Positions 37,714 through 45,629 of a stretch of DNA of 64,000 bases are shown here, in pieces (position 1 is the stretch's first letter; each line of letters opens with the position of its first letter). Source of the stretch: Tildeniella nuda ZEHNDER 1965/U140 (GTDB taxonomy: Bacteria > Cyanobacteriota > Cyanobacteriia > Leptolyngbyales > Leptolyngbyaceae); the NCBI GenBank assembly GCA_019358895.1, contig JAHHIG010000020.1, positions 43,059 to 107,058 of the forward strand, given 5' to 3'. The notes beneath the pieces are model-generated. The model did not search any database. It saw only the letters and a program-made list of their open reading frames with translations, and was not told the origin of the DNA. The translations under genes were made by a program, and so were the position numbers.

Positions 37714-38256
37714 TTAAACCAGTATGAGACGCAGGAAAAGAAGGACTAAAATGACGCTAAAACTCACCGCATTTGCAACCAGAACAGCATAGATTCTACT
37801 GTTGCTACGAAACCCAACTAGCGGTTTCTGCTGTCTACGAAAGCGTAAAGGCTTAGCTTCGATCGCACTACTCGGCTTCTCATTTTTCTCTAAAAGAAGC
37901 TCCAAAAAATCTAATCCCTTGAGCTTAATTAAAAAGGTGCCTAGGAACATACCTAGCGTAAGGATGATCAGGACTGGGGCTACATTCAGCAGCATAGGGT
38001 CGGCATAAAACTGTTCAAAAAAGATAAAGCTGATCAACTGAACGCGCCATGCCAGGGGTAAAAAGGGCTGACCAATAAAAAAACACAGCCAACCAACAAA
38101 GGTTGAAAGTAGATTAACGCTAACGGCATATTGCATACTGGTCTTGTAGTCCAGACTCAGCGTTCTGTAAAAGACCAGAGCCTCAAGCGCGATCGCAATC
38201 AATAAAAACAGTATTTGAAAAACCACTGCTCGTAGTGGCAGAATCTCAAAAAACAT
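37714..38256 (-). CDS. fraC: FraC, filament integrity protein
   Basis: 180 aa from ATG 38256 (MFFEILPLRAVVFQILFLLI). Four membrane helices, including IALEALVFYRT, LLSTFVGWLCFFIGQ, VLIILTLGMFLGTFLIK and AVLVANAVSFSVILVLLFL, separated by a polar loop around residue 130 (NEKPSSAIEAKPLRFRRQ). Length and topology fit FraC of Nostoc (about 180 aa), required for filament integrity and intercellular transfer. First gene of the operon, 41 bases before fraD. Confidence 0.82.
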   Translation of the reverse strand: MFFEILPLRAVVFQILFLLIAIALEALVFYRTLSLDYKTSMQYAVSVNLLSTFVGWLCFFIGQPFLPLAWRVQLISFIFFEQFYADPMLLNVAPVLIILTLGMFLGTFLIKLKGLDFLELLLEKNEKPSSAIEAKPLRFRRQQKPLVGFRSNSRIYAVLVANAVSFSVILVLLFLRLILV

Positions 38257-38344
38257 CACTCCTTTCCTTCAAAAGGTCAGCAGACGGCTCATGCAGAATG
38301 GATAGTACCAGTATTCTAGCGATGCCTACCGTCATCGCTGCTGA

Positions 38345-40447
38345 TTAAAACAATAATTTTGCTGCCATTTGCAGACGATCGCTGGGTGCGATCGAGCGTG
38401 GTAAGCCTGGGAGGTGCACGATCGTCCGTTCCGAGAAGAGTCCTTCTGCCAGCTTCTGACCCGGTTCAAAGCGATTATGGACAATATAATGTTGAGCCAC
38501 GCCCATCGTATCTAGCGTTTCTGCCAGCCGTTGCGCTTCGGCTGTAATGGCTGCTTGCGCCTGAATCACACCAATAAACTCGGTGTACTTGGGATCTTTC
38601 AGCTTTTTCTGTGCTTGCATCACACGCTGCCGTAGCGTCCGCAATCGTCCCATCAGGTCGGTGCGTCCCAATACGTCTTGATACTTCAGCCACAGCTTAA
38701 AGATCCAGGCAAGCCAGTCACCCATCGCGGACGGCATCTCCAGAAAACGCAGCAAATGCCCTGTAGGAGCGGTATCCAGCACAATCAGGTCTTGCGCTTT
38801 CGATTCCAATAACTCCATGACTGTGATCAGCGACAGCATCTCATCAATACCAGGAAGCGCCTGCGAGACAATTTTGCGCCACGCTTCAGGACCGTAGGCA
38901 AGCTTGAGCGTGGTATCACCATCACTCGTTTCCCCACTCATCATTTCTGCCAGTTCCCACAAATAATCCTGTCGAAACTGACCCAGTACCTGTTCGGCAT
39001 CGATTTCTTGACCGCTCAAGTTCGGTGTCAGCGCGATCGGCTCATGTCCCAGCACCTGCCCAAACGCATCGCCCAGCGAGTGGGCTGGATCGATGGAAAT
39101 GACTCGAATCTTACGATCGCCATAGCGCTCTGCCATGCCCCACGCGATCGCCGCTGCCACTGTTGTTTTGCCCACACCACCCTTGCCGCCGACCAGGATC
39201 AGTTGTCGCCCTGCTGCCACAAAATCGCCAAAACCAGGCGGAATTTTAGCAGGCATCTGGAGGTGCGGTGCGGTGATGAGGGCTGATGCCACTTTCGCTG
39301 GTTGAATTTGCGTGAAGAGATCATCCAGCGCGATCGCCCCCATTGGCTCTTGTGCTTGCTGCGGCACTGCAAAAACAGGCTTCCGGTCAGCCAGCGCGAT
39401 GAATTTGGTCAGAAGTTGCTGTTGTTCGGCGAGGCGATCGAGGAGGTGAGGGGAGAGGAGATGGGGAGATGGGGAGAGGAGGAGATGGGGAGATGGGGAG
39501 ATGGGGAGGTGGGGGGATGAGGAGGTGGAGCTTTGAGTCCGTCTTGCTTCCTCTGCTTCCTCTGCTTCCTCTGCTTCCTCTGCTTCCTCTGCTTCCTCTG
39601 CTTCCTCTGCTTCCTCTGCTTCCTCTGCTTCCTCTGCTTCCTCTGCTTCCTCTGCTTTTGCTTCCTGCTCTCTGCCTTCTGCCTCCCATAATCGATTGAC
39701 AAACACCCCACCGACCGGAATCTTCAACGTCTCCAGTGCGGTGAGAAAGCGTTGCGTTTCCAAGAGGCTCATGGGTTCTGCGATCGCCACGACTAAACAA
39801 ACCGTGTCATCCCGATTCTGCAATAGCTGCCGTCCGCCTTTAAGGTCTAACTTCATGTCTTGCAAAAACGCATCGGCATCATCGGCGGTGTAGCGTCCGG
39901 TAAACGATTGGCTGATGACGCGATGCTTTTCCTGGAAGAGTTCCAGCGCCTTCAGAAATTCATCGAGAAAATCCATCAAGCCAAACAGGTTGAGCGTGTG
40001 CCCGCTGGGAGCCATATCTACCACGACGCGATCGGCTTCGTGTTCGCGTAGCAGCCGTTGGATTTCTAAAATACCCATCAGTTCATCCAAACCGGGCCAG
40101 CTCAGATCCCAAACGGGTGTTAGATCTTCGTTTTCGACAAAGCTGCCACGCTCGACCAGTAGTTCCAGAACCTGACCATAATCGCTCTTAAAAGCTTGCA
40201 ATAAGGTTTCAGCGTCGAGCGATCGCACCTTGAGATTCGGCAAATCTGCTGTGGGTTGCGATTCATCTGTGACTGTCATTTGCAGCACGTCGCCCAGAGA
40301 ATGCGCCGGATCGGTAGACAACAGCAAAATCGCCTCGTCGGGAAACTGCTGTGCCCACTGTCGCGCAAACCCGCAGGCGAGGGTTGTTTTGCCCACTCCG
40401 CCTTTGCCGCTAAACATTGCCAGATGAAGAGAGTCGAACTGTTTCAT
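38345..40447 (-). CDS. Double ArsA/Get3-type ATPase with repeat linker
   Basis: 700-aa fusion of two ArsA/TRC40 ATPase domains. First: FSGKGGVGKTTLACG (P-loop), LLSTDPAHSLGD and VVDMAPSGHTLNLFGL. Second, from about residue 390: LVGGKGGVGKTTVAAAIA, VISIDPAHSLGDAFG and LIVLDTAPTGHLLRFLEMP. These domains act as a pseudodimer in arsenite or tail-anchored-protein ATPases; which applies here is unknown. The linker (about 262-335) is low complexity: Glu/Ala-rich from a 9-bp repeat (39546-39653), then Ser/Pro/His-rich. No arsenic gene (arsR, arsB, arsC) is in the window. It diverges from the Cdc48-like AAA gene. Confidence 0.88.
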   Translation of the reverse strand: MKQFDSLHLAMFSGKGGVGKTTLACGFARQWAQQFPDEAILLLSTDPAHSLGDVLQMTVTDESQPTADLPNLKVRSLDAETLLQAFKSDYGQVLELLVERGSFVENEDLTPVWDLSWPGLDELMGILEIQRLLREHEADRVVVDMAPSGHTLNLFGLMDFLDEFLKALELFQEKHRVISQSFTGRYTADDADAFLQDMKLDLKGGRQLLQNRDDTVCLVVAIAEPMSLLETQRFLTALETLKIPVGGVFVNRLWEAEGREQEAKAEEAEEAEEAEEAEEAEEAEEAEEAEEAEEAEEAEEARRTQSSTSSSPHLPISPSPHLLLSPSPHLLSPHLLDRLAEQQQLLTKFIALADRKPVFAVPQQAQEPMGAIALDDLFTQIQPAKVASALITAPHLQMPAKIPPGFGDFVAAGRQLILVGGKGGVGKTTVAAAIAWGMAERYGDRKIRVISIDPAHSLGDAFGQVLGHEPIALTPNLSGQEIDAEQVLGQFRQDYLWELAEMMSGETSDGDTTLKLAYGPEAWRKIVSQALPGIDEMLSLITVMELLESKAQDLIVLDTAPTGHLLRFLEMPSAMGDWLAWIFKLWLKYQDVLGRTDLMGRLRTLRQRVMQAQKKLKDPKYTEFIGVIQAQAAITAEAQRLAETLDTMGVAQHYIVHNRFEPGQKLAEGLFSERTIVHLPGLPRSIAPSDRLQMAAKLLF
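39430..39520. repeat. GGGGAGATG-type low-complexity repeat
   Basis: Irregular copies of GGGGAGATG and GAGGAGATG within the linker of the double ArsA gene, read on the minus strand as Ser-Pro-His/Leu-rich peptide (such as PHLPISPSPH). Similar sequence occurs between 59810 and 59862 in the amidase gene. Confidence 0.8.
39546..39653. repeat. 9-bp tandem array (GCTTCCTCT)12
   Basis: Exactly twelve perfect copies of GCTTCCTCT. On the minus strand the frame reads AGAGGAAGC, encoding repeated Glu-Glu-Ala in the inter-domain linker of the double ArsA protein. The unit is a multiple of three, so changes in copy number only alter linker length. High identity suggests instability. Confidence 0.97.
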
Positions 40448-40568
40448 GGTTTTGGGAATACTGGGTCAGCGTTACTGATGGAACGGCATTGGGGCTGTCA
40501 ATGACGCTACCCACAGACTACCCATTTCGAGACAGCAGCTATCCTGCACACGCCAGGAACGAGGATCA

Positions 40569-42440
40569 ATGAGTGATTTATTTAAAGGCTTTGAGCAACT
40601 GCTTGAGTTAGCAAAAGTCCTGGAAGAAAAAGCGGCAGCGGGTGAGCTGAAAACCGACATTCAGATCAACACCCGCAGTCTGAGCAGCATTCCGCGACAG
40701 GGAAATATTCCAGGTGGCGTTGGGGTGAGTCGGATGCGATCGCCTGCTGAGGGAGCAAGGGGAGCAGGGGGAGCAAGGGGAGACGAGGGAGCAACGGGAG
40801 CGCCGGATGTGATTGTGACTCCTCCTTCCAGCGATCGTGATGGCACCACTGGCGAAACGTCTGCCCCGCTCAATGATGTGGGCGGGCTGTCCGAGGTGCT
40901 CAACGAATTGCGGGAGCTGATCGAAATTCCCCTTAAGCGTCCTGATCTGCTGGCAAAACTGGGACTGGAACCGCCGCGTGGTGTGCTGCTAGTGGGTCCA
41001 CCCGGAACAGGGAAAACACTGACGGCGCGAGGTTTGGCGCAAGAATTGGGCGTGAACTACATTGCGATCGTCGGTCCCGAAGTGATGGGCAAATACTACG
41101 GGGAAGCAGAGGCACGTCTGCGTAGCATTTTTGAGAAAGCGGCAAAAGCGGCTCCCTGCATCGTGTTTATTGATGAAATTGATAGCCTTGCACCCGATCG
41201 CAGCAAGGTGGAAGGCGAAGTGGAAAAGCGTCTGGTGGCGCAACTGTTGGGCTTAATGGATGGCTTTGCCCAAACCAACGGCGTGATCATTCTGGCAGCA
41301 ACCAATCGCCCGGATCATCTTGATCCAGCACTGCGTCGTCCTGGTCGGTTCGATCGTGAAGTGCAGTTCCGTGTACCCGATCGCAACGGTCGCCTGGAAA
41401 TTCTCACCATTCTCACCCGCACCATGCCGCTGGATGAAACGGTGAATGCGGCAGTGGTCGCTGATTTAACGGTAGGGATGGTGGGAGCAGATCTGAAAGC
41501 CGTGTGCCAGAAAGCCGCCTACAGCGCTCTGCGTCGCCAGGTTCCTTCGCTACAAGGAGCCATTCCCGATGACATGACGCTCAGCCAGTCGGATTTCCTT
41601 CAGGCACTCAAAGAGGTGAAGCCATCGGTGCTGCGATCGGTGGAAGTCGAGTCGCCCGATGTGCAGTGGGATCAAATTGGTGGGCTGGAGGACATCAAGC
41701 GCACGCTGCAAGAATCGGTGGAAGGTGCGTTGCTGTACCCCGAACTGTATGAGCGGACGGGTGCCAAAGCGCCACGCGGCATCTTGCTTTGGGGTCCACC
41801 GGGAACGGGCAAGACTTTGCTGGCAAAAGCGGTCGCCTCGCAGGCAAGAGCCAACTTTATCGCTGTCAATGGTCCCGAATTATTAAGTCGCTGGGTGGGT
41901 GCTGCGGAACAGGAAGTGCGTGAACTGTTTGCGAAAGCGCGGCAGTCAGCTCCATGTGTGGTATTCATTGACGAAATCGATACGCTGGTGCCAGTACGCG
42001 GAAAGTTTAACGGTGATTCAGGAGTGAGCGATCGCGTCGTGGGGCAACTCTTGACAGAGCTGGATGGACTGCAAGGTTGTGTCAATGTTTTGCTCATTGG
42101 CGCGACTAATCGACCCGACGCGATCGACCCTGCCCTGCTCCGCGCGGGACGATTAGACCTGCAACTCAAAGTTGATCTCCCCGATCTGCACACGCGACTG
42201 GCAATTCTAAAGGTTCATAACGGCGATCGTCCCCTGGCATCCGTAGATCTAACTAGCTGGGCAGCTCAAACGGAAGGCTGGAACGGCGCAGATCTGGCGC
42301 TTCTGAGCAACCAGGCGGCACTAGAAGCCGTTCGACGCTACCGAACCGCAGGTTCTACCGATCCATCCAGTATCCAGATATTTACGGATGACTTCCTGGC
42401 GGCTTACCAATTACTGTCAAAACAGCGTCAGTCGGTCTAG
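40569..42440 (+). CDS. Cdc48/p97-like AAA ATPase (two AAA domains)
   Basis: 623-aa cytosolic ATPase with tandem AAA domains. The first has GPPGTGKTLTARG, CIVFIDEIDSLAPDRSKVEG and an arginine-finger region RRPGRFDREVQF. The second has GPPGTGKTLLAKA, CVVFIDEIDTLVPVRG and RAGRLDLQLKVDLP. The classic Cdc48 N-domain is absent; instead the first 95 residues contain a helix (SDLFKGFEQLLELAKVLEEK) and a low-complexity stretch of Gly/Ala/Arg. Likely an unfoldase/segregase for protein complexes; substrate unknown. It is divergent from the double ArsA gene, 121 bases apart. Confidence 0.9.
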   Translation: MSDLFKGFEQLLELAKVLEEKAAAGELKTDIQINTRSLSSIPRQGNIPGGVGVSRMRSPAEGARGAGGARGDEGATGAPDVIVTPPSSDRDGTTGETSAPLNDVGGLSEVLNELRELIEIPLKRPDLLAKLGLEPPRGVLLVGPPGTGKTLTARGLAQELGVNYIAIVGPEVMGKYYGEAEARLRSIFEKAAKAAPCIVFIDEIDSLAPDRSKVEGEVEKRLVAQLLGLMDGFAQTNGVIILAATNRPDHLDPALRRPGRFDREVQFRVPDRNGRLEILTILTRTMPLDETVNAAVVADLTVGMVGADLKAVCQKAAYSALRRQVPSLQGAIPDDMTLSQSDFLQALKEVKPSVLRSVEVESPDVQWDQIGGLEDIKRTLQESVEGALLYPELYERTGAKAPRGILLWGPPGTGKTLLAKAVASQARANFIAVNGPELLSRWVGAAEQEVRELFAKARQSAPCVVFIDEIDTLVPVRGKFNGDSGVSDRVVGQLLTELDGLQGCVNVLLIGATNRPDAIDPALLRAGRLDLQLKVDLPDLHTRLAILKVHNGDRPLASVDLTSWAAQTEGWNGADLALLSNQAALEAVRRYRTAGSTDPSSIQIFTDDFLAAYQLLSKQRQSV

Positions 42441-42467
42441 TGTTCCCTGTTAGTGATTCTCGACGCA

Positions 42468-42511
42468 TCCCCTTGATTTAGCTCTCCGCTGAACCAAGGG
42501 GACTGCTTTTT
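42468..42511 (+). terminator. Terminator of the Cdc48-like gene
   Basis: TCCCCTTG (42468-42475) pairs with CAAGGGGA (42495-42502), followed by CTGCTTTTT. Located 28 bases after the stop, in the right orientation and with a T-run. Confidence 0.85.
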
Positions 42512-42548
42512 CCAAAGGCTTTGTTTAACCTAACGTCTCCTGCGATCG

Positions 42549-42818
42549 ATGATCTCTGCACAACCACCCGACCCAGTACGCCAACATGCCCTCGCTGCGT
42601 TAACCGCTACGTTTATGACGCAAGGGCATCCTACAGAATATGCCCAGCATATGGCGACTGCCGTCATCTTTCAAACTGACTTAGAGCTACGTAACGCACA
42701 ACTGACGAATCTTTTGGGCTGGCTCAAACAAGAGCATGGCGATGTTTATCAGCAGGCACTGGCTCATCTAGAAAGCACCCGTGAAGAGTTTGAACGGCGA
42801 CTTCAAAGCGGCAGTTAG
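42549..42818 (+). CDS. Small hypothetical protein (89 aa)
   Basis: 89-aa soluble, helix-rich protein (MISAQPPDPVRQHALAALTA; ending TREEFERRLQSGS). No recognised family. The GC content and codon use match neighbours; likely a real gene, but no ortholog can be asserted. It follows the terminator of the Cdc48-like gene, so it has its own promoter. Confidence 0.55.
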   Translation: MISAQPPDPVRQHALAALTATFMTQGHPTEYAQHMATAVIFQTDLELRNAQLTNLLGWLKQEHGDVYQQALAHLESTREEFERRLQSGS

Positions 42819-43299
42819 TTTTTTGTGGACGTTCTCATACCAATTTGATGTGACCTTGCATAGAACCAGGGGCTTAGGGTATTTAAACCTTAAAGCCAAC
42901 GAAGGATTGCAGCAGCGTTAACATAGCAAAGTAATTTTCGGCTCTGTCATCACGAGTGATAAGCAAGCCGACGAAACGGTTTCGAGCAATTTAATACCAA
43001 TTCTACAAAATCGCCCTACAGTTCGTTTTTGCTGCTGACCGCTGACCGCTGACCGCTGACCGCCAGCCGAAGCTTGCCTGTGTAGCTACAGTTGAGTGAA
43101 ATGGTATAAGTCGTTCGACACGGTTGCGCTGGCAGTGGCGTTGACGGTGTTGCAGCGTCTCGATCGGTTTTCTAAGCGCCGTAGCAATTCAGTCGTGTCG
43201 CAATGACGCACCCGTCCTTCACACCTAAAGCGTGCCATTCAGATAAAATGACGACATTCGTCTCTGCCTTATTGCCCATTCAAAAGGGAATCTAGTTTT
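42819..43299. other. Intergenic region holding an eroded transposase
   Basis: 480 bases between the 89-aa gene and the SMP-30-like gene. It contains a degraded transposase (42883-43200, minus) and a heptamer cluster at 43034-43063. Nothing else is recognised. Confidence 0.6.
42883..43200 (-). pseudogene. IS5-like transposase C-terminal remnant
   Basis: Minus-strand frames read RQRHCQRNRVERLI (from about 43160 to 43105) and then, after a heptamer-containing insertion, FRRLA and, after a frameshift, ITRDDRAENYFAMLTLLQSF ending at a stop (42883-42885). Spliced together they resemble the C-terminus of IS5-family transposases (YRQRNLVERLINRLKxFRRIATRYDK, then AxNYLAMLTLA), including the conserved Glu of the DDE triad (VERLI). 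No start, no intact ends. The CTGACCG heptamers at 43034-43063 lie inside the former gene. Confidence 0.6.
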
Positions 43300-44205
43300 A
43301 TGGTGCCAATTTCCGCTCTTGGCGATGCCCCGGTTGCTCTGGTTCCTACCCACACGATCGCCGAGTTTCCAGTCAACACCTTTCTAGAAAGCATTGTCGT
43401 CAGTGCTGATCAGACGCTGTTCATCACTAACCACTACGAAGGCAAAGTGATTCGTATCGGTGCTGATGGGGTACCAACGACCCACGCCACGATCGCAGGT
43501 AAAGCTACAGGACTGGCTGCTTTGCCAGATGGTAGTCTGCTCCTTTCTGGTTGGGATGATCAGAATACCTGTGTCGTCTGGCAGATTGCTCTAGACGGTG
43601 CAGCAAGTGTTCTTGTATCTCTACCTGATGCGCTCTTTTTAAATGGGCTGACATACCTGACGGACGATCGCTATTTAATCGCCGACTCCTACCGGGGCGC
43701 AATTTGGGAACTGAATGCTGTTCAGGGCAGCGTACGCATCTGGTTGGAACATCCTCTTCTGTCGCGGGCAGATCTTGAGAATGCGACACCAGCGGTAAAT
43801 GGGTTGAAGATCTTTGGAAATAACCTCTACGCCTCGAACACACAGAATGCTCAAATGGTGCGAGTGCCAATCCAAGCCGATTATCAACCGGGTGAACCAG
43901 AGATCTTTGTGCAAAACGTCAATATTGATGATTTTGCGTTCGATCGCGCTGGCAATCTCTACGGTACGACGCACGTGTTCAACAGTGTCGTGAAAATTGC
44001 CCCTGATGGCAGTATTACAACTATTGCTCAGGCTGATCAAGGTATGACCGGTACGACAGCCGTTGCGTTTGGGCGATCGCAAGGCAATCTCACTCACCTT
44101 TATGTCACCACTAATGGCGGGATGTCGTTTCCCCCACCAACAGGCGTTGAAGCTGCCAAAGTAGTGTGTTTAGATGTAGGCATTGAAGGATTACCGTTAC
44201 CGTAA
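43300..44205 (+). CDS. SMP-30/gluconolactonase-like beta-propeller protein
   Basis: 301-aa protein resembling the SMP-30/gluconolactonase superfamily of six-bladed beta-propellers. Repeated strand motifs such as SVVVSADQTLFITNHYEGKV-type segments (ADQTLFITNHYEGKVIRIG), LAALPDGSLLLSGWD, NGLTYLTDDRYLIADSYRG and FDRAGNLYGTTHVFNSVVKI are typical. No signal peptide is evident. Substrate unknown; could be a lactonase. The next gene begins one base after its stop, so they are translationally linked. Confidence 0.75.
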   Translation: MVPISALGDAPVALVPTHTIAEFPVNTFLESIVVSADQTLFITNHYEGKVIRIGADGVPTTHATIAGKATGLAALPDGSLLLSGWDDQNTCVVWQIALDGAASVLVSLPDALFLNGLTYLTDDRYLIADSYRGAIWELNAVQGSVRIWLEHPLLSRADLENATPAVNGLKIFGNNLYASNTQNAQMVRVPIQADYQPGEPEIFVQNVNIDDFAFDRAGNLYGTTHVFNSVVKIAPDGSITTIAQADQGMTGTTAVAFGRSQGNLTHLYVTTNGGMSFPPPTGVEAAKVVCLDVGIEGLPLP

Positions 44206-44802
44206 ATGTCTATGCATCCTGCTAATGAACGTACCGATCCGCCTGTCACGATCGATGTCATTCAAGAAGTGCAACCGGGCTGCGAGGTAGAATTTGAGCA
44301 AGTTCTTACTGATTTAATCGAAGCTGCTAAAACGTTTGAAGGACATTTGGGTGCCAATATCTTTCGTCCGTCCGATCGTGCCAATCCAGAATATCGGATT
44401 GTTTTCAAATTCAATCACCTGAGCAATTTACGACAGTGGGAAGAGTCTGCGCTGCGACGCAAGCTGCTGGAACGTGCTAAACGGTTGACGGTGGGAGATA
44501 GCAAATGGCAAACGTTGACAGGACTGGAAACGTGGTTCACGCTTTCGACCCAGCAGGCGATCGTGCCACCACCGCGCTACAAAATGCTCATCGTGACCTG
44601 CCTTGCCGCCTTTCCAACGATTAACGTCATTAATGTTCTCTTGCAGCCACTCAAGCCGCTACCACCGTTGCTTTTCACCCTTATCACCACAATTACTCTG
44701 CTGTCACTCATGACCTATGTCATCATGCCGCGTATGACTAAACTATTTGCTGGCTGGCTATACCCAAAGTCAGTCAACCTCGATCGGAATCAAAATAGCT
44801 GA
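44206..44802 (+). CDS. Antibiotic biosynthesis monooxygenase-like membrane protein
   Basis: 198-aa protein with an N-terminal ABM-type dimeric alpha/beta-barrel (residues 14-115: VTIDVIQEVQPGCEVEFEQV, GHLGANIFRPSDRANPEYRI, FKFNHLSNLRQWEESALRRK) followed by two membrane helices (YKMLIVTCLAAFPTINVINV and LLFTLITTITLLSLMTYVIM). This membrane-tailed architecture is found widely in bacteria without a defined function. Starts directly after the SMP-30-like gene stop and is co-transcribed. Confidence 0.85.
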   Translation: MSMHPANERTDPPVTIDVIQEVQPGCEVEFEQVLTDLIEAAKTFEGHLGANIFRPSDRANPEYRIVFKFNHLSNLRQWEESALRRKLLERAKRLTVGDSKWQTLTGLETWFTLSTQQAIVPPPRYKMLIVTCLAAFPTINVINVLLQPLKPLPPLLFTLITTITLLSLMTYVIMPRMTKLFAGWLYPKSVNLDRNQNS

Positions 44803-45260
44803 AGTTGAAGACTAAATCCTAGGGCGCGTCATCAATTCAGCTCCGAAACCTTGCTGAAAGTCATGTGTAGTCGTCATTGATGACAGCCCCTAACCTCTCG
44901 CCGTTGATTTTGAAAGCGGTTTGGCAGTTGGCACCACTACTTCAGCCGCCGAGGAAATGTCATTGTCTTGAGTGCCTGTATTGTTGAAGCATTGCTGTCA
45001 GCACTGCATCATTCAAGCTTCGAGTTGTATCAAACGAGTTTAGAACGACGTGAGTTGAGCTTTGAGAGGCATGAGTCGATGTCAGGGTCGAATCCTTCAA
45101 ATTCTGAAGTCAATTTCTTAAACTCAGCACTCCATTCTTCTCTAAAGCCAATCCCTTGAGCTTTGAACTCTATTCTTGATTACCCAATGTCAAACAACAG
45201 CTAAACTGTCAAAATGACATTAATCTGTCAACAACGACAAGAGCGGGTTAAATGACAGGA
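44803..45260. other. Intergenic region, nothing recognised
   Basis: 458 bases before tRNA-Gly. A 63-codon frame at 44968 starts with TTG and has no coding character. Sequence near 45020-45100 has related AACGACGTGAGTTGAG/GAGAGGCATGAG segments but no clear repeat. Confidence 0.5.
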
Positions 45261-45331
45261 AGCGGGCGGCGAGAATCGAACTCGCATCATTAGCTTGGAA
45301 GGCTAAGGTTTTACCACTAAACTACGCCCGC
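45261..45331 (-). tRNA. trnG: tRNA-Gly (anticodon TCC)
   Basis: 71-nt cloverleaf on the minus strand. The acceptor stem GCGGGCG pairs with CGCCCGC; discriminator base T, as in bacterial tRNA-Gly. The anticodon arm TTAGC-CTTCCAA-GCTAA shows anticodon TCC. The T-arm is GCGAG-TTCGATT-CTCGC. The D-arm is AGTTTAGTGGTAAAACC. 3' CCA is not encoded. Confidence 0.95.
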
Positions 45332-45629
45332 GTAAGATAACGGCTTAAAGCATCCATAACACTAACACATTTTCGGCTGTTCACACTAAGCGCTGCACGC
45401 TCCGAAGTAGGGCGAACGCACACGTTTCTTAACACGCCAGGGGTAGCACAATTCAGACTTACACAACGCTAAAGCAGCCAACTTTTTCGCAATAAGCTCT
45501 GATTGGTGAGACTATTCGCAATAAAGCAGGCGAAATTGGCGTTTCTTGAGATACGTACTTTTGTATGCGTTGCCCTAACGCTCCAAGGCATTTTCTAAGG
45601 GGTGTTTGCGCAAGCGGATGATCTGGAGG
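45332..45629. other. Intergenic region, nothing recognised
   Basis: 298 bases between tRNA-Gly and the TonB-like gene. No gene or repeat recognised. It includes the tRNA-Gly promoter. Confidence 0.5.

Noticed and set aside
39469..39699. Leucine/proline-rich plus-strand frame at the 9-mer array
   Set aside because: It is the antisense reading of the ArsA linker repeat, without biological support.
38345..40447. Annotation as arsenite-transport ATPase arsA
   Set aside because: No ars genes are adjacent, and the Get3/TRC40 family shares the same motifs, so a specific arsenic role is not supported.
44968..45159. 63-codon frame before tRNA-Gly
   Set aside because: TTG start, no ribosome-binding site, no family resemblance and atypical composition.
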